Counted from the stretch's first letter, positions 7,575 through 19,148 are shown. The stretch is 64,000 nt of DNA from an uncultured Desulfatiglans sp. (GCA_900498135.1 LR026961.1:2414666-2478665), one strand, 5' to 3'. Numbers and translations: made by a program. Notes: generated by a model from the letters alone, not told the origin.

Positions 7575-9088
7575 TGGAAATCAAAGCAGAAGAGATAAGT
7601 CAGGTAATCCGCAGCCAGATCAAGGATTATGAGAAAAAGGTGGAAGTGAGCGAGACAGGCACGGTTCTGTCCGTTGGCGACGGAATCGCGCGTGTCTATG
7701 GCGTGGAGAATGCCATGGCCATGGAGATGCTCGAATTTCCAGGTGGGATCTACGGCCTGTGCCTCAATCTCGAGGAGGACAACGTGGGTGTCGCCATCAT
7801 GGGCGACGACAGCCAGATCAAGGAAGGGGACACGGTGAAGCGGACCGGCCGCATCGCTGAAATCCCGGTCGGGGAGCCAGTTCTTGGCCGCGTTATCGAT
7901 GCCGTGGGTCAGCCGCTTGACGGCAAGGGCCCGATCAATGCCACGGAGTTCCGCCGCATTGAGGTCGTAGCCCCCGGCGTTATTGCAAGGCAGTCTGTTA
8001 AGGAGCCGATGTTTACAGGGGTCAAGGCCATTGACGCCATGACGCCGATCGGCCGCGGACAGCGTGAATTGATCATCGGCGACCGCCAGATCGGGAAGAC
8101 CGCGATCTGTGTGGATGCCATTATCAATCAGAAGCGGACCGACATCTACTGTATTTACGTTGCCGTCGGGCAGAAGAAGTCGACCGTCGCCCAGGTGGTC
8201 GACGTGCTCGAGCGCCACGGTGCCATGGAATACACCACGGTCGTAGCGGCCTGTGCGAGCGACCCTGCGACTCAGCAGTTCATCGCACCTTATTCGGGTT
8301 GCGCTATCGGGGAATACTATCGTGACAACGGGAAGCATGCGCTGATCGTGTATGATGACCTTTCCAAGCAGGCGACCGCCTACCGTCAGGTCTCGCTGCT
8401 TCTCAGACGCCCCCCGGGGCGCGAGGCCTTTCCCGGCGACATCTTTTACAACCACTCGCGATTGCTGGAGCGTGCGGCCAAGTTGAACGACGAACTCGGT
8501 GCCGGATCCCTGACCGCCCTTCCTATCATCGAGACCCAGGCCGGTGACGTTTCGGCCTATATTCCGACGAACGTCATCTCCATCACCGATGGGCAGGTCT
8601 ACCTCGAGCCGAACCTGTTCTTCTCCGGCGTCCGACCTGCGATCAACGTCGGGCTCTCCGTTTCCCGAGTCGGTGGCGCCGCCCAGACCAAGGCAATGAA
8701 GAAGGTGGCGGGGACCCTGCGTCTCGACATGGCGCAGTACCGCGAGTTGGAGGCCTTCGCCCAGTTCGGCAGCGATTTGGACAAGGCAACCCAGAGACAG
8801 CTCAATCGCGGCCAGCGGCTCGTAGAGGTTCTCAAGCAGCCCCAGTATCAGCCGATTCCCGCGGAAAAGGAGATCGCCATCCTCTTTGCGGGTGCCAATG
8901 GTTATCTGGATGAATGGCCGGCTTCTTCGGTTGCCGATTACGAGAAGCAGATGCTCGAGTTCATGGATAGCAAACATGGCGACCTGTTGAAGGAGATCCA
9001 AGAAAAGAACGACATCAGCGCAGACCTGAGCGAAAAACTGAAGAAGGCGCTGGATGAGTTCAAGGGGATTTTTCAGCCCTCCGTTTAA
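7574..9088 (+). CDS. atpA: ATP synthase F1 subunit alpha
   Basis: 504-aa non-catalytic nucleotide-binding subunit of the F1 hexamer. The N-terminal beta barrel includes [20 protein letters not shown]. The P-loop is [10 protein letters not shown] near residue 170, followed by the conserved [14 protein letters not shown] and the signature [17 protein letters not shown]. Length and all motifs are complete. Third-position GC is high and matches neighbouring housekeeping genes. Confidence 0.98.
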   Translation: MEIKAEEISQVIRSQIKDYEKKVEVSETGTVLSVGDGIARVYGVENAMAMEMLEFPGGIYGLCLNLEEDNVGVAIMGDDSQIKEGDTVKRTGRIAEIPVGEPVLGRVIDAVGQPLDGKGPINATEFRRIEVVAPGVIARQSVKEPMFTGVKAIDAMTPIGRGQRELIIGDRQIGKTAICVDAIINQKRTDIYCIYVAVGQKKSTVAQVVDVLERHGAMEYTTVVAACASDPATQQFIAPYSGCAIGEYYRDNGKHALIVYDDLSKQATAYRQVSLLLRRPPGREAFPGDIFYNHSRLLERAAKLNDELGAGSLTALPIIETQAGDVSAYIPTNVISITDGQVYLEPNLFFSGVRPAINVGLSVSRVGGAAQTKAMKKVAGTLRLDMAQYRELEAFAQFGSDLDKATQRQLNRGQRLVEVLKQPQYQPIPAEKEIAILFAGANGYLDEWPASSVADYEKQMLEFMDSKHGDLLKEIQEKNDISADLSEKLKKALDEFKGIFQPSV

Positions 9089-9120
9089 TCCTTAACGACC
9101 TGAAAGAAAGAGACGGATAG

Positions 9121-10002
9121 ATGGCAACCTTAAGGGATATCCTCCGGAAAATCGGCGCCGTCAAAAAGACACGCCAGATTACGCGTGCCATGAATATGGT
9201 GGCTGCCGCCAAGCTCCGGGGGGCGCAAATGAAGATGGAGAGCTTTGAGCCCTACGCGCGAAAGTTTTCCGAAGTCCTGGGGAACCTGGCGAGCCGCATC
9301 GAGCCTGATGTCCATCCATTGCTGGTGAAGAAAGAAGATGTGCGTCGGGTCGAATTGCTGCATTTCAGTGCGGATAGAGGATTGTGCGGCAGCTTCAATA
9401 TGAACGGCATCAATCGGGGCGAGAAGTGGATTCGCGAACAGAAGGAGAAAGGGCTTGATGTGAGCCTGAACCTGGTTGGCAAGAAGGGCCGGGATTTCTT
9501 CACGAGGCGCGGATACCCGATCACCGCCGCTCAGACTCATTTATACGGGAGTGTCGATATCTCGTTTGTCAACAAGATGAGCGCCGGGTTTATCGAACGG
9601 TTTCTGAACGATGAGATCGACGAAGTGTACATGATGTACAGTCGGTTCGTCAGCATGGCTCGGCAGGAGCCGACAGTGGTCAAGTTGATCCCGATCGAGC
9701 CGCCCCGGCAGAGTGAGGAAGAGGTTGGAAAGACTCAGGCGGAATACGTCTGTGAGCCTGACCCCGAGGATTTACTGATCGAACTTCTACCGAAGAATAT
9801 CAGCGTGCAGATATTCAACGCGTTTTTGCAGAACGAAACCAGTGAGCATGCTGCCCGTATGGCCGCAATGGACAATGCTTCGAAAAACTGCAAGGAATTG
9901 ATCGAGACGCTGACCTTGGTCTACAACAAGGCCAGGCAGGCCGCCATTACGGCTGAGCTGATGGATATCGTGGGTGGTGCCGAAGCCTTGAAGAAGGCTT
10001 AA
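9121..10002 (+). CDS. atpG: ATP synthase F1 subunit gamma
   Basis: 293-aa central rotor shaft. The N-terminal coiled-coil helix has LRDILRKIGAVKKTRQITRAM followed by NMVAAAKLR. The Rossmann-like middle contains SADRGLCGSFN. The C-terminal helix has the usual EHAARMAAMDNASKN and YNKARQAAIT stretch. ATG 9121 lies 32 bp after atpA with a purine-rich AAAGAAAGAGACGG leader. Confidence 0.97.
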   Translation: MATLRDILRKIGAVKKTRQITRAMNMVAAAKLRGAQMKMESFEPYARKFSEVLGNLASRIEPDVHPLLVKKEDVRRVELLHFSADRGLCGSFNMNGINRGEKWIREQKEKGLDVSLNLVGKKGRDFFTRRGYPITAAQTHLYGSVDISFVNKMSAGFIERFLNDEIDEVYMMYSRFVSMARQEPTVVKLIPIEPPRQSEEEVGKTQAEYVCEPDPEDLLIELLPKNISVQIFNAFLQNETSEHAARMAAMDNASKNCKELIETLTLVYNKARQAAITAELMDIVGGAEALKKA

Positions 10003-10030
10003 TGGTTTCATATTTTAAGGAGGTCTTTAA

Positions 10031-11452
<1,422 letters not shown>

Positions 11453-11465
11453 GGGTGATTAGCTC

Positions 11466-11882
11466 ATGGGAGACTTATTTTTAGAGGTGGTGACGCCTGA
11501 AAAGGTGCAGGTGAGCCAAAAGGTCGACATGGTGGTCGCACCTGGCTCCCTCGGCGAATTCGGCGTTCTGGAGGGGCATGTGCCCTTTCTGACCGGCCTC
11601 ATTCCTGGAGCCCTGCGCTACACGGCGGGGGGGAAGCCCCACCTGCTGGCCGTTTCTTCCGGTTTTGTCGAGGTTTCCGAGAACAAGGTTACGGTGCTGG
11701 TCGACTCGGCGGAGCGAGCCGAGGAGATCGATCTCGAGAGGGCTCGGTTAGCGATGGAGAGGGCCAAAGAGCGGCTTTCGAAGGAAAGAGGCAGGAAAGA
11801 CATAGATTTTATGAGGGCCGAGTTGTCCCTTAGAAAAGCCATTGCGCGGATTAAGGTTGGGGAGGCTACCAAGGGGAAGTAG
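11466..11882 (+). CDS. atpC: ATP synthase F1 subunit epsilon
   Basis: 138-aa epsilon subunit. The N-terminal beta sandwich begins LFLEVVTPEKVQVSQKVDMV and has the conserved GSLGEFGVLEGHVPFLTGL. The C-terminal helical hairpin (ERLSKERGRKDIDFMRAELS) can inhibit rotation. It is the last gene of the operon, followed by a terminator hairpin 25 bp downstream. Confidence 0.95.
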   Translation: MGDLFLEVVTPEKVQVSQKVDMVVAPGSLGEFGVLEGHVPFLTGLIPGALRYTAGGKPHLLAVSSGFVEVSENKVTVLVDSAERAEEIDLERARLAMERAKERLSKERGRKDIDFMRAELSLRKAIARIKVGEATKGK

Positions 11883-11906
11883 CCAGCGATCTTTTTCTGC
11901 ATTGAC

Positions 11907-11939
11907 AAAAAAGGGCAAGCCGTAGCGCTTGCCTTTTTT
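11907..11939 (+). terminator. Rho-independent terminator of the atp operon
   Basis: AAAAAAGGGCAAGC pairs with GCTTGCCTTTTTT around the loop CGTAGC, with one bulged G. The A-rich 5' arm and T-rich 3' arm make it potentially bidirectional. Its position just after atpC fits the end of the operon. Confidence 0.85.
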
Positions 11940-12096
11940 ATTGACGTTTTGTTCGATTGTGGATAGGATTACAAATTACTTCAATAAAATAGGCGAATGC
12001 CGGGTTGGCAGGCGGGACGTCTGGACGACATCTTACCTCTGGTCGGCGATTGTTTCGATGACGATGAGTATGTTTTTGGGAAAGGGTGTGCCCGTT

Positions 12097-12333
12097 ATGG
12101 ATATTGGAATGGAAGTGGATCAATTCGAACTCTTGGAAGAAAAAATTGACCGCCTGATTGGGAGTATCCAGAGTCTAAAACGTGAAAATGAAGCCTTGAA
12201 TGAGAAGTTGCAGATCCAGGAAGAGAAGCTTGCTGATATGAATGAGCAGGTCGAGAATCTGAGGGCTTCGAGAGACAATGCAAAGGCGCGGATTGTATCC
12301 CTTTTGGATAAGATTGAGCAGATAGGGTTATAG
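12097..12333 (+). CDS. zapB: ZapB-like coiled-coil cell-division protein, 78 aa
   Basis: A short protein made almost entirely of heptad-like coiled coil: QFELLEEKIDRLIGSIQSLK, ENEALNEKLQIQEEKLADMN, EQVENLRASRDNAKARIVSL. This is the composition and size of ZapB, the FtsZ-ring-associated protein that interacts with ZapA. The gene immediately downstream is zapA, which strongly supports the call. Start ATG 12097 is chosen because the upstream in-frame sequence to 11929 overlaps the atp terminator; a second ATG at 12109 is also possible. Confidence 0.8.
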   Translation: MDIGMEVDQFELLEEKIDRLIGSIQSLKRENEALNEKLQIQEEKLADMNEQVENLRASRDNAKARIVSLLDKIEQIGL

Positions 12334-12352
12334 GACCGGTTGGGGGGGGCAG

Positions 12353-12664
12353 TTGAGCAGGCCCATCAAACTGAGCATTTTGGGGAATGATTATCTCATT
12401 CGGAGCGACGAGGATGAGCAGCATGTAAAAGAGATTGCCCAGTTTGTGCGGGATAAGTTCGAGCAAATCAGCAGTCAATCTGATGGAATCTCTGAAAGGA
12501 AGACAGCCATTCTCGCTGCCTTCTATATTGCGAGTGAATATTTTCAGCTTCTTAAACAGTATGATGAAATGGTAAAGCAGTTTCAGGAACGTGAGGAGAT
12601 TGTACAATCCATTAGGGAGCGTGCTCGCAAGCTCAATTATCAGATTGACGCTGTTGTAGATTAA
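12353..12664 (+). CDS. zapA: Cell division protein ZapA
   Basis: 103-aa ZapA family protein that bundles FtsZ filaments. The N-terminal globular part has the family pattern RPIKLSILGNDYLIRSDEDE then HVKEIAQFVRDKFEQIS. It continues into a helix (TAILAAFYIASEYFQLLKQY) and a C-terminal coiled coil. It begins with TTG 12353 after a G-rich leader and sits 19 bp behind the zapB-like gene. Confidence 0.9.
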   Translation: MSRPIKLSILGNDYLIRSDEDEQHVKEIAQFVRDKFEQISSQSDGISERKTAILAAFYIASEYFQLLKQYDEMVKQFQEREEIVQSIRERARKLNYQIDAVVD

Positions 12665-13265
12665 GGTCACGGATTGTTTTTGTTTACTCAAGTTGCAGGA
12701 GCGATGATTTGAGGCAGAATTCTACCCGCTACGGGGATTGTGAGGCCTGTGTTGTGGGTATTGTTTTGCTCAGCGAGGATGGTGGGCGTTATCCATCTAG
12801 GTTAGGTGAAACCGGCCCGCTCCCTGTGCTTGATGAGTAAAACGGCTTGTCCGTTATGCTCCAATCCATGTCGGTGATGTCGTATTGCAGTTGCACCAGC
12901 CGCCGGGCTTACTTAAAGTTCTGATCAAGACGATCGAGTGGTTCTTGCGGCAGCCCCCTCCCCTAATAAAAGCATTCCCGTCGTACTGTAAAACCCTCCT
13001 GCCCGCACGGTTTACGGCTCTTATAGAAAAATGGACTCCCTCTTGTCCGCAGATGGTTCCAGCGGTCTGAGAAACATGAGCCGGTGGGCGTATGCGTGAC
13101 TTTACCGGCGAATTGTGAACATCCCGTCAGGCAGCTATTTTTCCGGCGGCGGAGTTGGGTAACTGCGCAGCTTGCTTCTCTCGGGATTATGGCGCGTTCT
13201 GCCCGTGCAATGGTTGAATTGCTGGTTTAGTTTCTATCGAGAGATGATTTCCTGTAGAACCAAGG
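12665..13265. other. Intergenic region between zapA and the rny-linked repeat
   Basis: About 600 bp with no credible protein gene. Small hairpins are visible, such as AACGG-CTTGT-CCGTT near 12841 and GGATGG...CCATC near 12778-12796. In many proteobacteria the 6S RNA gene lies directly after zapA, so this is the place to look for it. However, the long rod-like fold with a central bubble could not be established by eye, and no RNA is called. Confidence 0.35.
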
Positions 13266-13456
13266 TTCCCATCCGGAAAGGTCGATGTTCAGTTCATCAT
13301 TAGGAAAGCAAGCTTTTGCGGGGAGGCTGCGTCTAGAAAGAACTGAGACCCGCAAGCCCGAAGAGCTTGGTCAGAGTGGACGGGACCCACGAACGTAACC
13401 CTCATTTCCGTGTTTGAAACGTGTCTGTGCTTGAATAGCATCACTTCGGATGGACA
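13266..13456 (+). repeat. Dispersed palindromic repeat, copy K (old long form) overlapping the first possible start of rny
   Basis: The left end TTCCCATCCGGAAAGGTC is clear, and the right arm ACCCTCATTTCCGTGTTTGAAAC is clear. The tail TCACTTCGGATGGACACC at 13441-13458 matches the consensus tail TCATTTCCGGATGGAGAC. The middle is heavily diverged, with a GACCCGCAAGCCCGAAGAGCTTGG segment that looks like a relic of the long-form hairpin module. The ATG within GGATGGAC is the first in-frame ATG of the rny reading frame. Confidence 0.65.
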
Positions 13457-13476
13457 CCAAGGAGAATGAACTCGGC

Positions 13477-15042
13477 ATGATCCCTATATATAGCATCATT
13501 ATTACGGGTGTGGTTTCCCTGATTCTGGGCCTTCTGCTAGGCTATTTGCTGTACAAGAAGATGGTGCAGAATCGTGTGGATTCGGTGGAGAAATATTCAC
13601 AGAAGATTTTGGCCGATGCGGAGAAAGAGGCCAGCAATATTAAAAAGGACGCGGCTTTACAGGCCAAGGACATTTTATATCAGACGAAGATCGAGTTTGA
13701 GAGGGAGAGCAAAGAAAAGAAGGAACAGTTGCTCATTCAGGAGAAGAGGCTGCTTCACAAAGAGGAGAATCTGGATCGAAAGATCGAGCAGATAGAAAAG
13801 CGTGAAACGGCTCAGTCCGACCGCGACAAGGATATCGAAAAGCGGGAGAATGAGCTCAAACGAATGGAGAACGAATGTGAGCGGCTGATCGCCGAACAAC
13901 GCATCCAGTTGGAGAAGCTTGCGGGAATCTCGAGCGAAGAGGCCAAACAGCAATTGATCAGTTCGATGGAGATGGAGGCCAAGCACGAAGCGGCCAAGAT
14001 CATGAGGCGAATAGAGAATGAGGCTCGAACCGAGGCTGATAGAAAGGCGCAGGAGATCTTGTCTCTTGCTGTAAAGCGCTATGCGGGAGAATATGTGGCT
14101 GAGAAGACGGTCTCGGTGGTCAACCTGCCGAATGAGGAAATGAAAGGCCGCATCATTGGTCGAGAAGGCCGGAATATCCGTGCGATCGAGGCCGCTACCG
14201 GCATCGATCTGATTATTGACGATACCCCGGAGGCTGTCATCCTTTCTGGATTCAATCCAGTGAGGCGGGAAGTGGCCAAGATCGCCCTCGAGCGGTTGAT
14301 AGACGATGGAAGAATCCACCCGGCCCGTATCGAAGAGGTCGTTGCCAAGGTCGACAAGGAGATAGAAGCCGCCATCAAGGATGCCGGAGAGCAGGCGGCC
14401 TTTGACGTTGGTGTGCACGGAATTCATCACGAACTGATCAAACTTGTCGGGCGGTTGAAGTATCGGTCGAGCTATGCTCAGAATGTGCTGCAACATTCCC
14501 GAGAGGTGGCGTTTTTGTGCGGGATCATGGCGGCTGAGCTCGGGCTGAATGTCAAACAGGCCAAACGCGCCGGTTTGCTGCACGATATTGGCAAAGCCGT
14601 CGATCATGAGGTCGAGGGTCCGCATGCGATCATCGGAGCGGATCTGGCGAAAAAATACGGTGAATCGAATCAAGTCGTCCACGCCATCGCCGCGCACCAC
14701 GAAGAGGTGGCGCCGGAGACCGTTTTGGCGGTATTGGTTCAGGCTGCGGATACCTTGTCGGGTGCCCGTCCGGGGGCCCGACAGGAGATGCTTGAATCCT
14801 ATGTGAAGCGGCTTGAGGGCCTCGAAAAGATCGCTATGAGCTTTCAGGGGGTAAACAAGTCCTACGCGATTCAAGCAGGACGGGAGATCCGCATCATCGT
14901 CGAATCAAAGATCGTTGATGACAATCAGGTGTTTATCGTCTGTAAAGATATTGCCAAAAAAATAGAAAAGGAGCTGTCTTATCCCGGACAGATCAAGGTG
15001 ACCGTGATTCGTGAGACACGGGCCGTCGAATACGCCAAGTAG
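13477..15042 (+). CDS. rny: Ribonuclease Y
   Basis: Membrane-anchored endoribonuclease that starts decay of many mRNAs. It has an N-terminal membrane helix ([20 protein letters not shown]), a long coiled coil (about residues 30-190), a KH RNA-binding domain ([19 protein letters not shown]) and an HD hydrolase domain with [13 protein letters not shown] as the metal site and AIAAHHEE. Total length fits the family. The frame extends to ATG 13450, but that codon lies in the end of a dispersed repeat and has no ribosome site. ATG 13477 sits 12 bases after GGAG and gives a typical N-terminus (MIPIYS), so it is preferred; this remains an inference. Confidence 0.93.
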   Translation: MIPIYSIIITGVVSLILGLLLGYLLYKKMVQNRVDSVEKYSQKILADAEKEASNIKKDAALQAKDILYQTKIEFERESKEKKEQLLIQEKRLLHKEENLDRKIEQIEKRETAQSDRDKDIEKRENELKRMENECERLIAEQRIQLEKLAGISSEEAKQQLISSMEMEAKHEAAKIMRRIENEARTEADRKAQEILSLAVKRYAGEYVAEKTVSVVNLPNEEMKGRIIGREGRNIRAIEAATGIDLIIDDTPEAVILSGFNPVRREVAKIALERLIDDGRIHPARIEEVVAKVDKEIEAAIKDAGEQAAFDVGVHGIHHELIKLVGRLKYRSSYAQNVLQHSREVAFLCGIMAAELGLNVKQAKRAGLLHDIGKAVDHEVEGPHAIIGADLAKKYGESNQVVHAIAAHHEEVAPETVLAVLVQAADTLSGARPGARQEMLESYVKRLEGLEKIAMSFQGVNKSYAIQAGREIRIIVESKIVDDNQVFIVCKDIAKKIEKELSYPGQIKVTVIRETRAVEYAK

Positions 15043-15509
15043 AATTGATGTTCGATTGCGCTTTTTAATGAGACGCTGCTGCGCCACTGATCGGACATGA
15101 CATTTTCTTCCCCGCTTTTTTCCATTCCTGACCGAGATTTTTTCCATGCTCTCTGCACGGTCGGCTGGCCCCTCTTTATGCGGCGTGTTCTTTCTTTGTC
15201 GATAGCTTGAAAAACAAGGTCATGAACTGAAAGCGGAAACTCCAATGCCAATCGGAAAGTTCCGCAGATACTGCCTGGGTGATGTCTACATGATCTGCAG
15301 GAGAGATGAAATCCGGCTTTGACAGGACGTTGGACGGCTGGGGTCATGATCCGTTGGCGAGATTGTCAGGTGGTCCGAAGCTGATCTTAGAGGCGATACC
15401 TCCGGAAGAGCATGGCCTCATTCTGTTTGCCGAGGCTTGAGCAGGTGGAAATTCGTGGCATCTTTTTTTGCTTTTGTAATTTGTCTCATTTTTGGAGTAT
15501 GGTAAAGAC
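15043..15509. other. Intergenic region between rny and polA
   Basis: About 470 bp. No credible gene, tRNA or terminator with a clear T-run was seen. The stretch just before polA is T-rich and ends in TTTTTGGAGTATGG, which supplies the polA ribosome site. Confidence 0.4.
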
Positions 15510-18197
15510 ATGCCCGATCGTCTTGTCACCGTCTATCTCGTTGATGGTAGTTCTTATTTGCATAGAGCGTACCATGCCATCAGGAATCTGTCCAATTCGA
15601 AGGGATTTCCTACCAATGCCGTTTTCGGATTCACCAAGATGCTGCTCAAACTCTTGGCTGAAAGGAATCCAGAACGTCTGGCGGTTGTGTTCGACGCCAA
15701 AGGCCCCAATTTCAGACATGCCATCTACGCTGCATACAAGGAAAACCGCCCGCCGATGGCTGAGGATCTTGTCGTTCAGGTGCCGGTGCTGAAAGAGATC
15801 GTCCGTTTGCTGAGCGTGCAGATGGTTGAAAAGGAAGGATACGAGGCCGACGATCTGATCGGAACCTATGCTCGTCTTCTGGAGGAGAAGGGTTGCAATG
15901 TTGTCATCGTCAGTGGAGACAAGGATTTCAGGCAGCTGATTTCGCCGTGCATCAGCCTTTGGGATCCGTCCAAAGATGTGGTCACGAACTATGAAGGCCT
16001 CAAGCGAACATACGGATTCGAACCGGGCCGTTTTGTCGATGTTATGGGACTTTCCGGCGACAGCACGGACAATATCCCAGGCGTTCCCGGCATCGGGGAG
16101 AAGACGGCCGTCGAATTGATCAGGGCCTTTGGCTCTTTCGAGGGCGTGTTTCAGAATCTTGGCCAAATCAAGAAGCAGAAGCTGCGCGAGAATCTCGAGA
16201 AATACCGGGAGCAGGCCTATTTGAGCAGGCGCCTGGTTGCCATCGAGCGGTTTGCGGATACAGGTGAGGCCCCAATGGATTTGCGAATCGGGGAACCGGA
16301 CCGGGAACGTCTGGCTCAGGTTTTCAGGGAATTGGAGTTTCATGCTTTATGGGAGCAATTCATGCCCCGTCTTGCGGAGAAAGATGTGCCTCTGCGTCTC
16401 TGTCTGACAAAGTCGGGTTGGCAAATGCTGAAGGATTCGGTCCGTGCGGCGGAGTCAATGGCCTTGGTGGTTTTGACATCCGAGAGCGATCCTCTTCAGT
16501 CGCCGATTGCAGGAATCGCACTTTTCACGCCTGATGAGGGCTTTTCTTATGTGCCGTTGAACCATAATAAGGATGCTGGGGATTCGCCCCGGCTCAGCTG
16601 GGAGGAGATCGAAAAGGATCTGGCCCAACTGCTTGAAGACGAGAGCCTCGGGGTGACCGGGCACGATTTGAAGGTGACGGCTGAGGTATTCGCCTTAAAA
16701 GGGCTGAAGCTGCGACGGTTGGAATTCGACACGATGCTTGCGGCCTATGTCGTCAATCCTGGGCTTAAGCGTTATGATCTGCGGGCCCTGGCTCAGTACT
16801 ACTTGAATTTGCCGATGACCGCCGAGGAAGAGCTTCTGGGTAAAGGCCGGAACGCCCAGTCCTTTTCCGAAATTCCGTTGGAAAAAGCCTCCCGCTATTC
16901 CTGCGAGAGGCTCCAGGTCATCCTGTCGCTTAAGAAAGATTTGTCGGAGAGGCTTGCGGAACATCGAAACGAAGATTTATTCCGCCAAATCGAAATGAGG
17001 TTGATCCCCGTTCTGGTGGACATGGAACTGCACGGGGTCAAGTTGGATCAAGCGGTTTTCCGCAATCTATCCAAGGATTACGCCGGCAGGATGGCGCAGA
17101 TCGAAAAGGAAATCTTTGCTGAGGCCGGGATGGAGTTCAATATCCAATCTTCTCAGCAACTTGGGTTCGTCCTTTTCGAGAAGTTGCAGCTGCCGGTTCA
17201 GCGAAAGACCAACAAGACGAAGCATTATTCCACGGATGTCCATGTGTTGAGGAGACTGGCGGGTGGTGCTTCCCGGATTCCTGAGCTGGTGTTGGAATAC
17301 CGAACCCTGTCCAAGTTGAAATCGACCTATCTGGATGCCCTTTTGAAGATGGTAAATCCAGCCACCGGTAGGATTCACACGTCGTTCAATCAGGCAGTGA
17401 CGGCTACGGGGCGTCTGAGCAGCAGCAACCCGAATTTGCAGAATATCCCCGCCCGGGGCGATACCGGTCGCGAAATCCGCAGAGGGTTTGTCGCTGAGGA
17501 AGGACTCCGGCTGGTCTCCGCGGATTACAGCCAGGTTGAGCTGCGTGTCTTTGCACACTACTCCGGTGACCAGGCCTTTCTGGACGCTTTTCACAGCGGC
17601 GAAGACATCCATCGGCGAACGGCCTCCGAACTGATGGGGGTGCAGCCCGATGCCGTCACCCCGGACATGAGGCGCATCGCCAAGACCATCAATTTCGGTA
17701 TTATTTACGGTATGGGGCCGAGAAAATTGAGTGAGCAGCTTGAAATCGATGTGACGACTGCCAAACATTACATCGAACGTTACTACTCCCGGTACAGCGG
17801 GGTCGTGCAGTACCGGGAGGAGATGATCTCGAAGGCCCGGCGGGATGGATTCGTGACGACGCTTTTCAACCGTCGCCGGTATCTTCCGGATATCGATCAT
17901 AAAAATCCGATGATCCGGGCGGAGGCCGAGCGGATGGCCGTGAACACGCCGATTCAGGGGACCGCCGCCGACCTCATCAAGATGGCGATGATTCGCATCC
18001 ATGAGCGCTTGGGGCCGGATCGACCCGTGTGCCGCATGCTGCTCCAGGTCCACGACGAATTGCTCTTCGAGGTGGTTTCGGAAGAGACGGAGCGGCTCAT
18101 GCCGATGATCCGCCGGGAGATGGAGGATGTTTATCCGTTGAAGGTTCCGCTGCTCGTCGATATCCGGGAGGGCGCGAATTGGGACGAAGTCCATTGA
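15510..18197 (+). CDS. polA: DNA polymerase I, proofreading site apparently inactive
   Basis: 895-aa Pol I acting in repair and Okazaki fragment maturation. The N-terminal 5'-nuclease domain (about 1-260) has VDGSSYLHRAYHAI, EADDLIGT and SGDKDFRQLI. The polymerase domain has motif A DYSQVELRVFAHYSGD (near 671), motif B RRIAKTINFGIIYGMG (near 720) and motif C LLQVHDELLFEV (near 846). The middle 3'-5' exonuclease-like domain (about 300-470) has lost metal ligands: the usual DTET block is LTSESD, the second block is GHDLKVTAEVF with T where Asp is expected, and the Y-x3-D block is YSCER. Start ATG 15510 has GGAG upstream; a TTG at 15492 is the alternative. Confidence 0.96.
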   Translation: MPDRLVTVYLVDGSSYLHRAYHAIRNLSNSKGFPTNAVFGFTKMLLKLLAERNPERLAVVFDAKGPNFRHAIYAAYKENRPPMAEDLVVQVPVLKEIVRLLSVQMVEKEGYEADDLIGTYARLLEEKGCNVVIVSGDKDFRQLISPCISLWDPSKDVVTNYEGLKRTYGFEPGRFVDVMGLSGDSTDNIPGVPGIGEKTAVELIRAFGSFEGVFQNLGQIKKQKLRENLEKYREQAYLSRRLVAIERFADTGEAPMDLRIGEPDRERLAQVFRELEFHALWEQFMPRLAEKDVPLRLCLTKSGWQMLKDSVRAAESMALVVLTSESDPLQSPIAGIALFTPDEGFSYVPLNHNKDAGDSPRLSWEEIEKDLAQLLEDESLGVTGHDLKVTAEVFALKGLKLRRLEFDTMLAAYVVNPGLKRYDLRALAQYYLNLPMTAEEELLGKGRNAQSFSEIPLEKASRYSCERLQVILSLKKDLSERLAEHRNEDLFRQIEMRLIPVLVDMELHGVKLDQAVFRNLSKDYAGRMAQIEKEIFAEAGMEFNIQSSQQLGFVLFEKLQLPVQRKTNKTKHYSTDVHVLRRLAGGASRIPELVLEYRTLSKLKSTYLDALLKMVNPATGRIHTSFNQAVTATGRLSSSNPNLQNIPARGDTGREIRRGFVAEEGLRLVSADYSQVELRVFAHYSGDQAFLDAFHSGEDIHRRTASELMGVQPDAVTPDMRRIAKTINFGIIYGMGPRKLSEQLEIDVTTAKHYIERYYSRYSGVVQYREEMISKARRDGFVTTLFNRRRYLPDIDHKNPMIRAEAERMAVNTPIQGTAADLIKMAMIRIHERLGPDRPVCRMLLQVHDELLFEVVSEETERLMPMIRREMEDVYPLKVPLLVDIREGANWDEVH

Positions 18198-18212
18198 GAG
18201 GATGGAGGATGT

Positions 18213-19148
18213 ATGCCTAGGTATGTTTTCGGGCCGGTGCCCTCAAGGCGGCTGGGTCTGTCCCTGGGCATCGATCTTCTGCCTCCGAAAACCTGCTCAT
18301 TCGACTGCCTTTACTGCGAGGTGGGCCGCACGACGTTGAAACTGAGTGAACCGCGGCCGCTGGTTTCTGTGGCGGAGGTCCTTGAGGAGGCCAGAACCAT
18401 CTTGGAGACGGCGACCACCGATGTCGTTACGCTGGCGGGCTCCGGCGAACCGACCTTGCACAGCGGTATCGGCGAGGTCATCGCTGGACTTCGGGATTTG
18501 AGTTTAGAACCCGTCGTGCTGTTGACGAACGGGTCCCTTTTTTGGCGAAAGGAGGTCGTCCACAGGGTTCTGGCGGCGGATGTGATCATGCCTACCTTGT
18601 GCAGCGCCTATCCCGAAACCTTTGCCCGGATCCATCGCCCGCACCCCGATATCACCCTCGAGAAGGTGATTCGGGGGATCCGGTCTCTAAGGAATGCTTA
18701 TACCGGACGGCTGGCCATGGAGGTCGTTCTGCTGGCCGGTATCAACGACACGCCCCAGGAGATCGAGGCATTGAAAGACGTTTTGGACGAGCTTCACGCT
18801 GATGCCGTCTACCTGAACACGGTTGCAAGGCCTCCATCCGATCCCACGGCCAGGGCCGTCGCTCGGGAGAAGCTGGAGGCCGTCAGGACGTTTCTAGGCG
18901 AGAGTGCTGAAATGGTTGTATCGAAGCCGCTGGCAGCCGGTTCGGGAAAAGGGCTTTCGGCTGCTGAGGTCCTGATCGAGGTGATCAGGAGAAGACCTCT
19001 CAGGTTAATGGATGTCTGTTCATCCCTCGGGTTGACGAAGGATGCCGCTGAAGCCCTGATCAGGGGTTTCGAAGTCAAGGGGCGTATCCGACCCCGGGAA
19101 CAGAGTGGCGAAGTCTATTATACGAGTACAGAAGACGATGGAAGATGA
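18213..19148 (+). CDS. Radical SAM protein with C-terminal winged-helix-like tail
   Basis: 311-aa radical SAM enzyme of the COG0731 type. The N-terminal FGPVPSRRLGLSLGIDLLP is a hallmark. The [4Fe-4S] cysteines are C28, C32 and C35 in KTCSFDCLYCEVG, and AGSGEPTLH is the SAM-binding GEP-like motif. Residues ~250-311 (AAEVLIEVIRRRPLRLMDVC ... EVKGRIRPREQSGEVYY) look like a winged helix. The substrate is unknown. The 3' end overlaps the next gene by 11 bp, and the gene lies 15 bp after polA, so it belongs to the same transcription unit as polA and the CoA activase. Confidence 0.88.
   Translation: MPRYVFGPVPSRRLGLSLGIDLLPPKTCSFDCLYCEVGRTTLKLSEPRPLVSVAEVLEEARTILETATTDVVTLAGSGEPTLHSGIGEVIAGLRDLSLEPVVLLTNGSLFWRKEVVHRVLAADVIMPTLCSAYPETFARIHRPHPDITLEKVIRGIRSLRNAYTGRLAMEVVLLAGINDTPQEIEALKDVLDELHADAVYLNTVARPPSDPTARAVAREKLEAVRTFLGESAEMVVSKPLAAGSGKGLSAAEVLIEVIRRRPLRLMDVCSSLGLTKDAAEALIRGFEVKGRIRPREQSGEVYYTSTEDDGR

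Noticed and set aside
7571-9001. 476-codon reverse frame opposite atpA (and similar long reverse frames opposite the PurH-like gene and polA)
   Set aside because: These are antisense shadows of GC-rich genes with clear family motifs on the forward strand. The reverse translations show no recognisable domain.
12700-12870. 6S RNA candidate after zapA
   Set aside because: The position is right, but a closing stem, central bubble and terminal hairpin could not be drawn convincingly by eye. A covariance-model search for 6S RNA would decide it.
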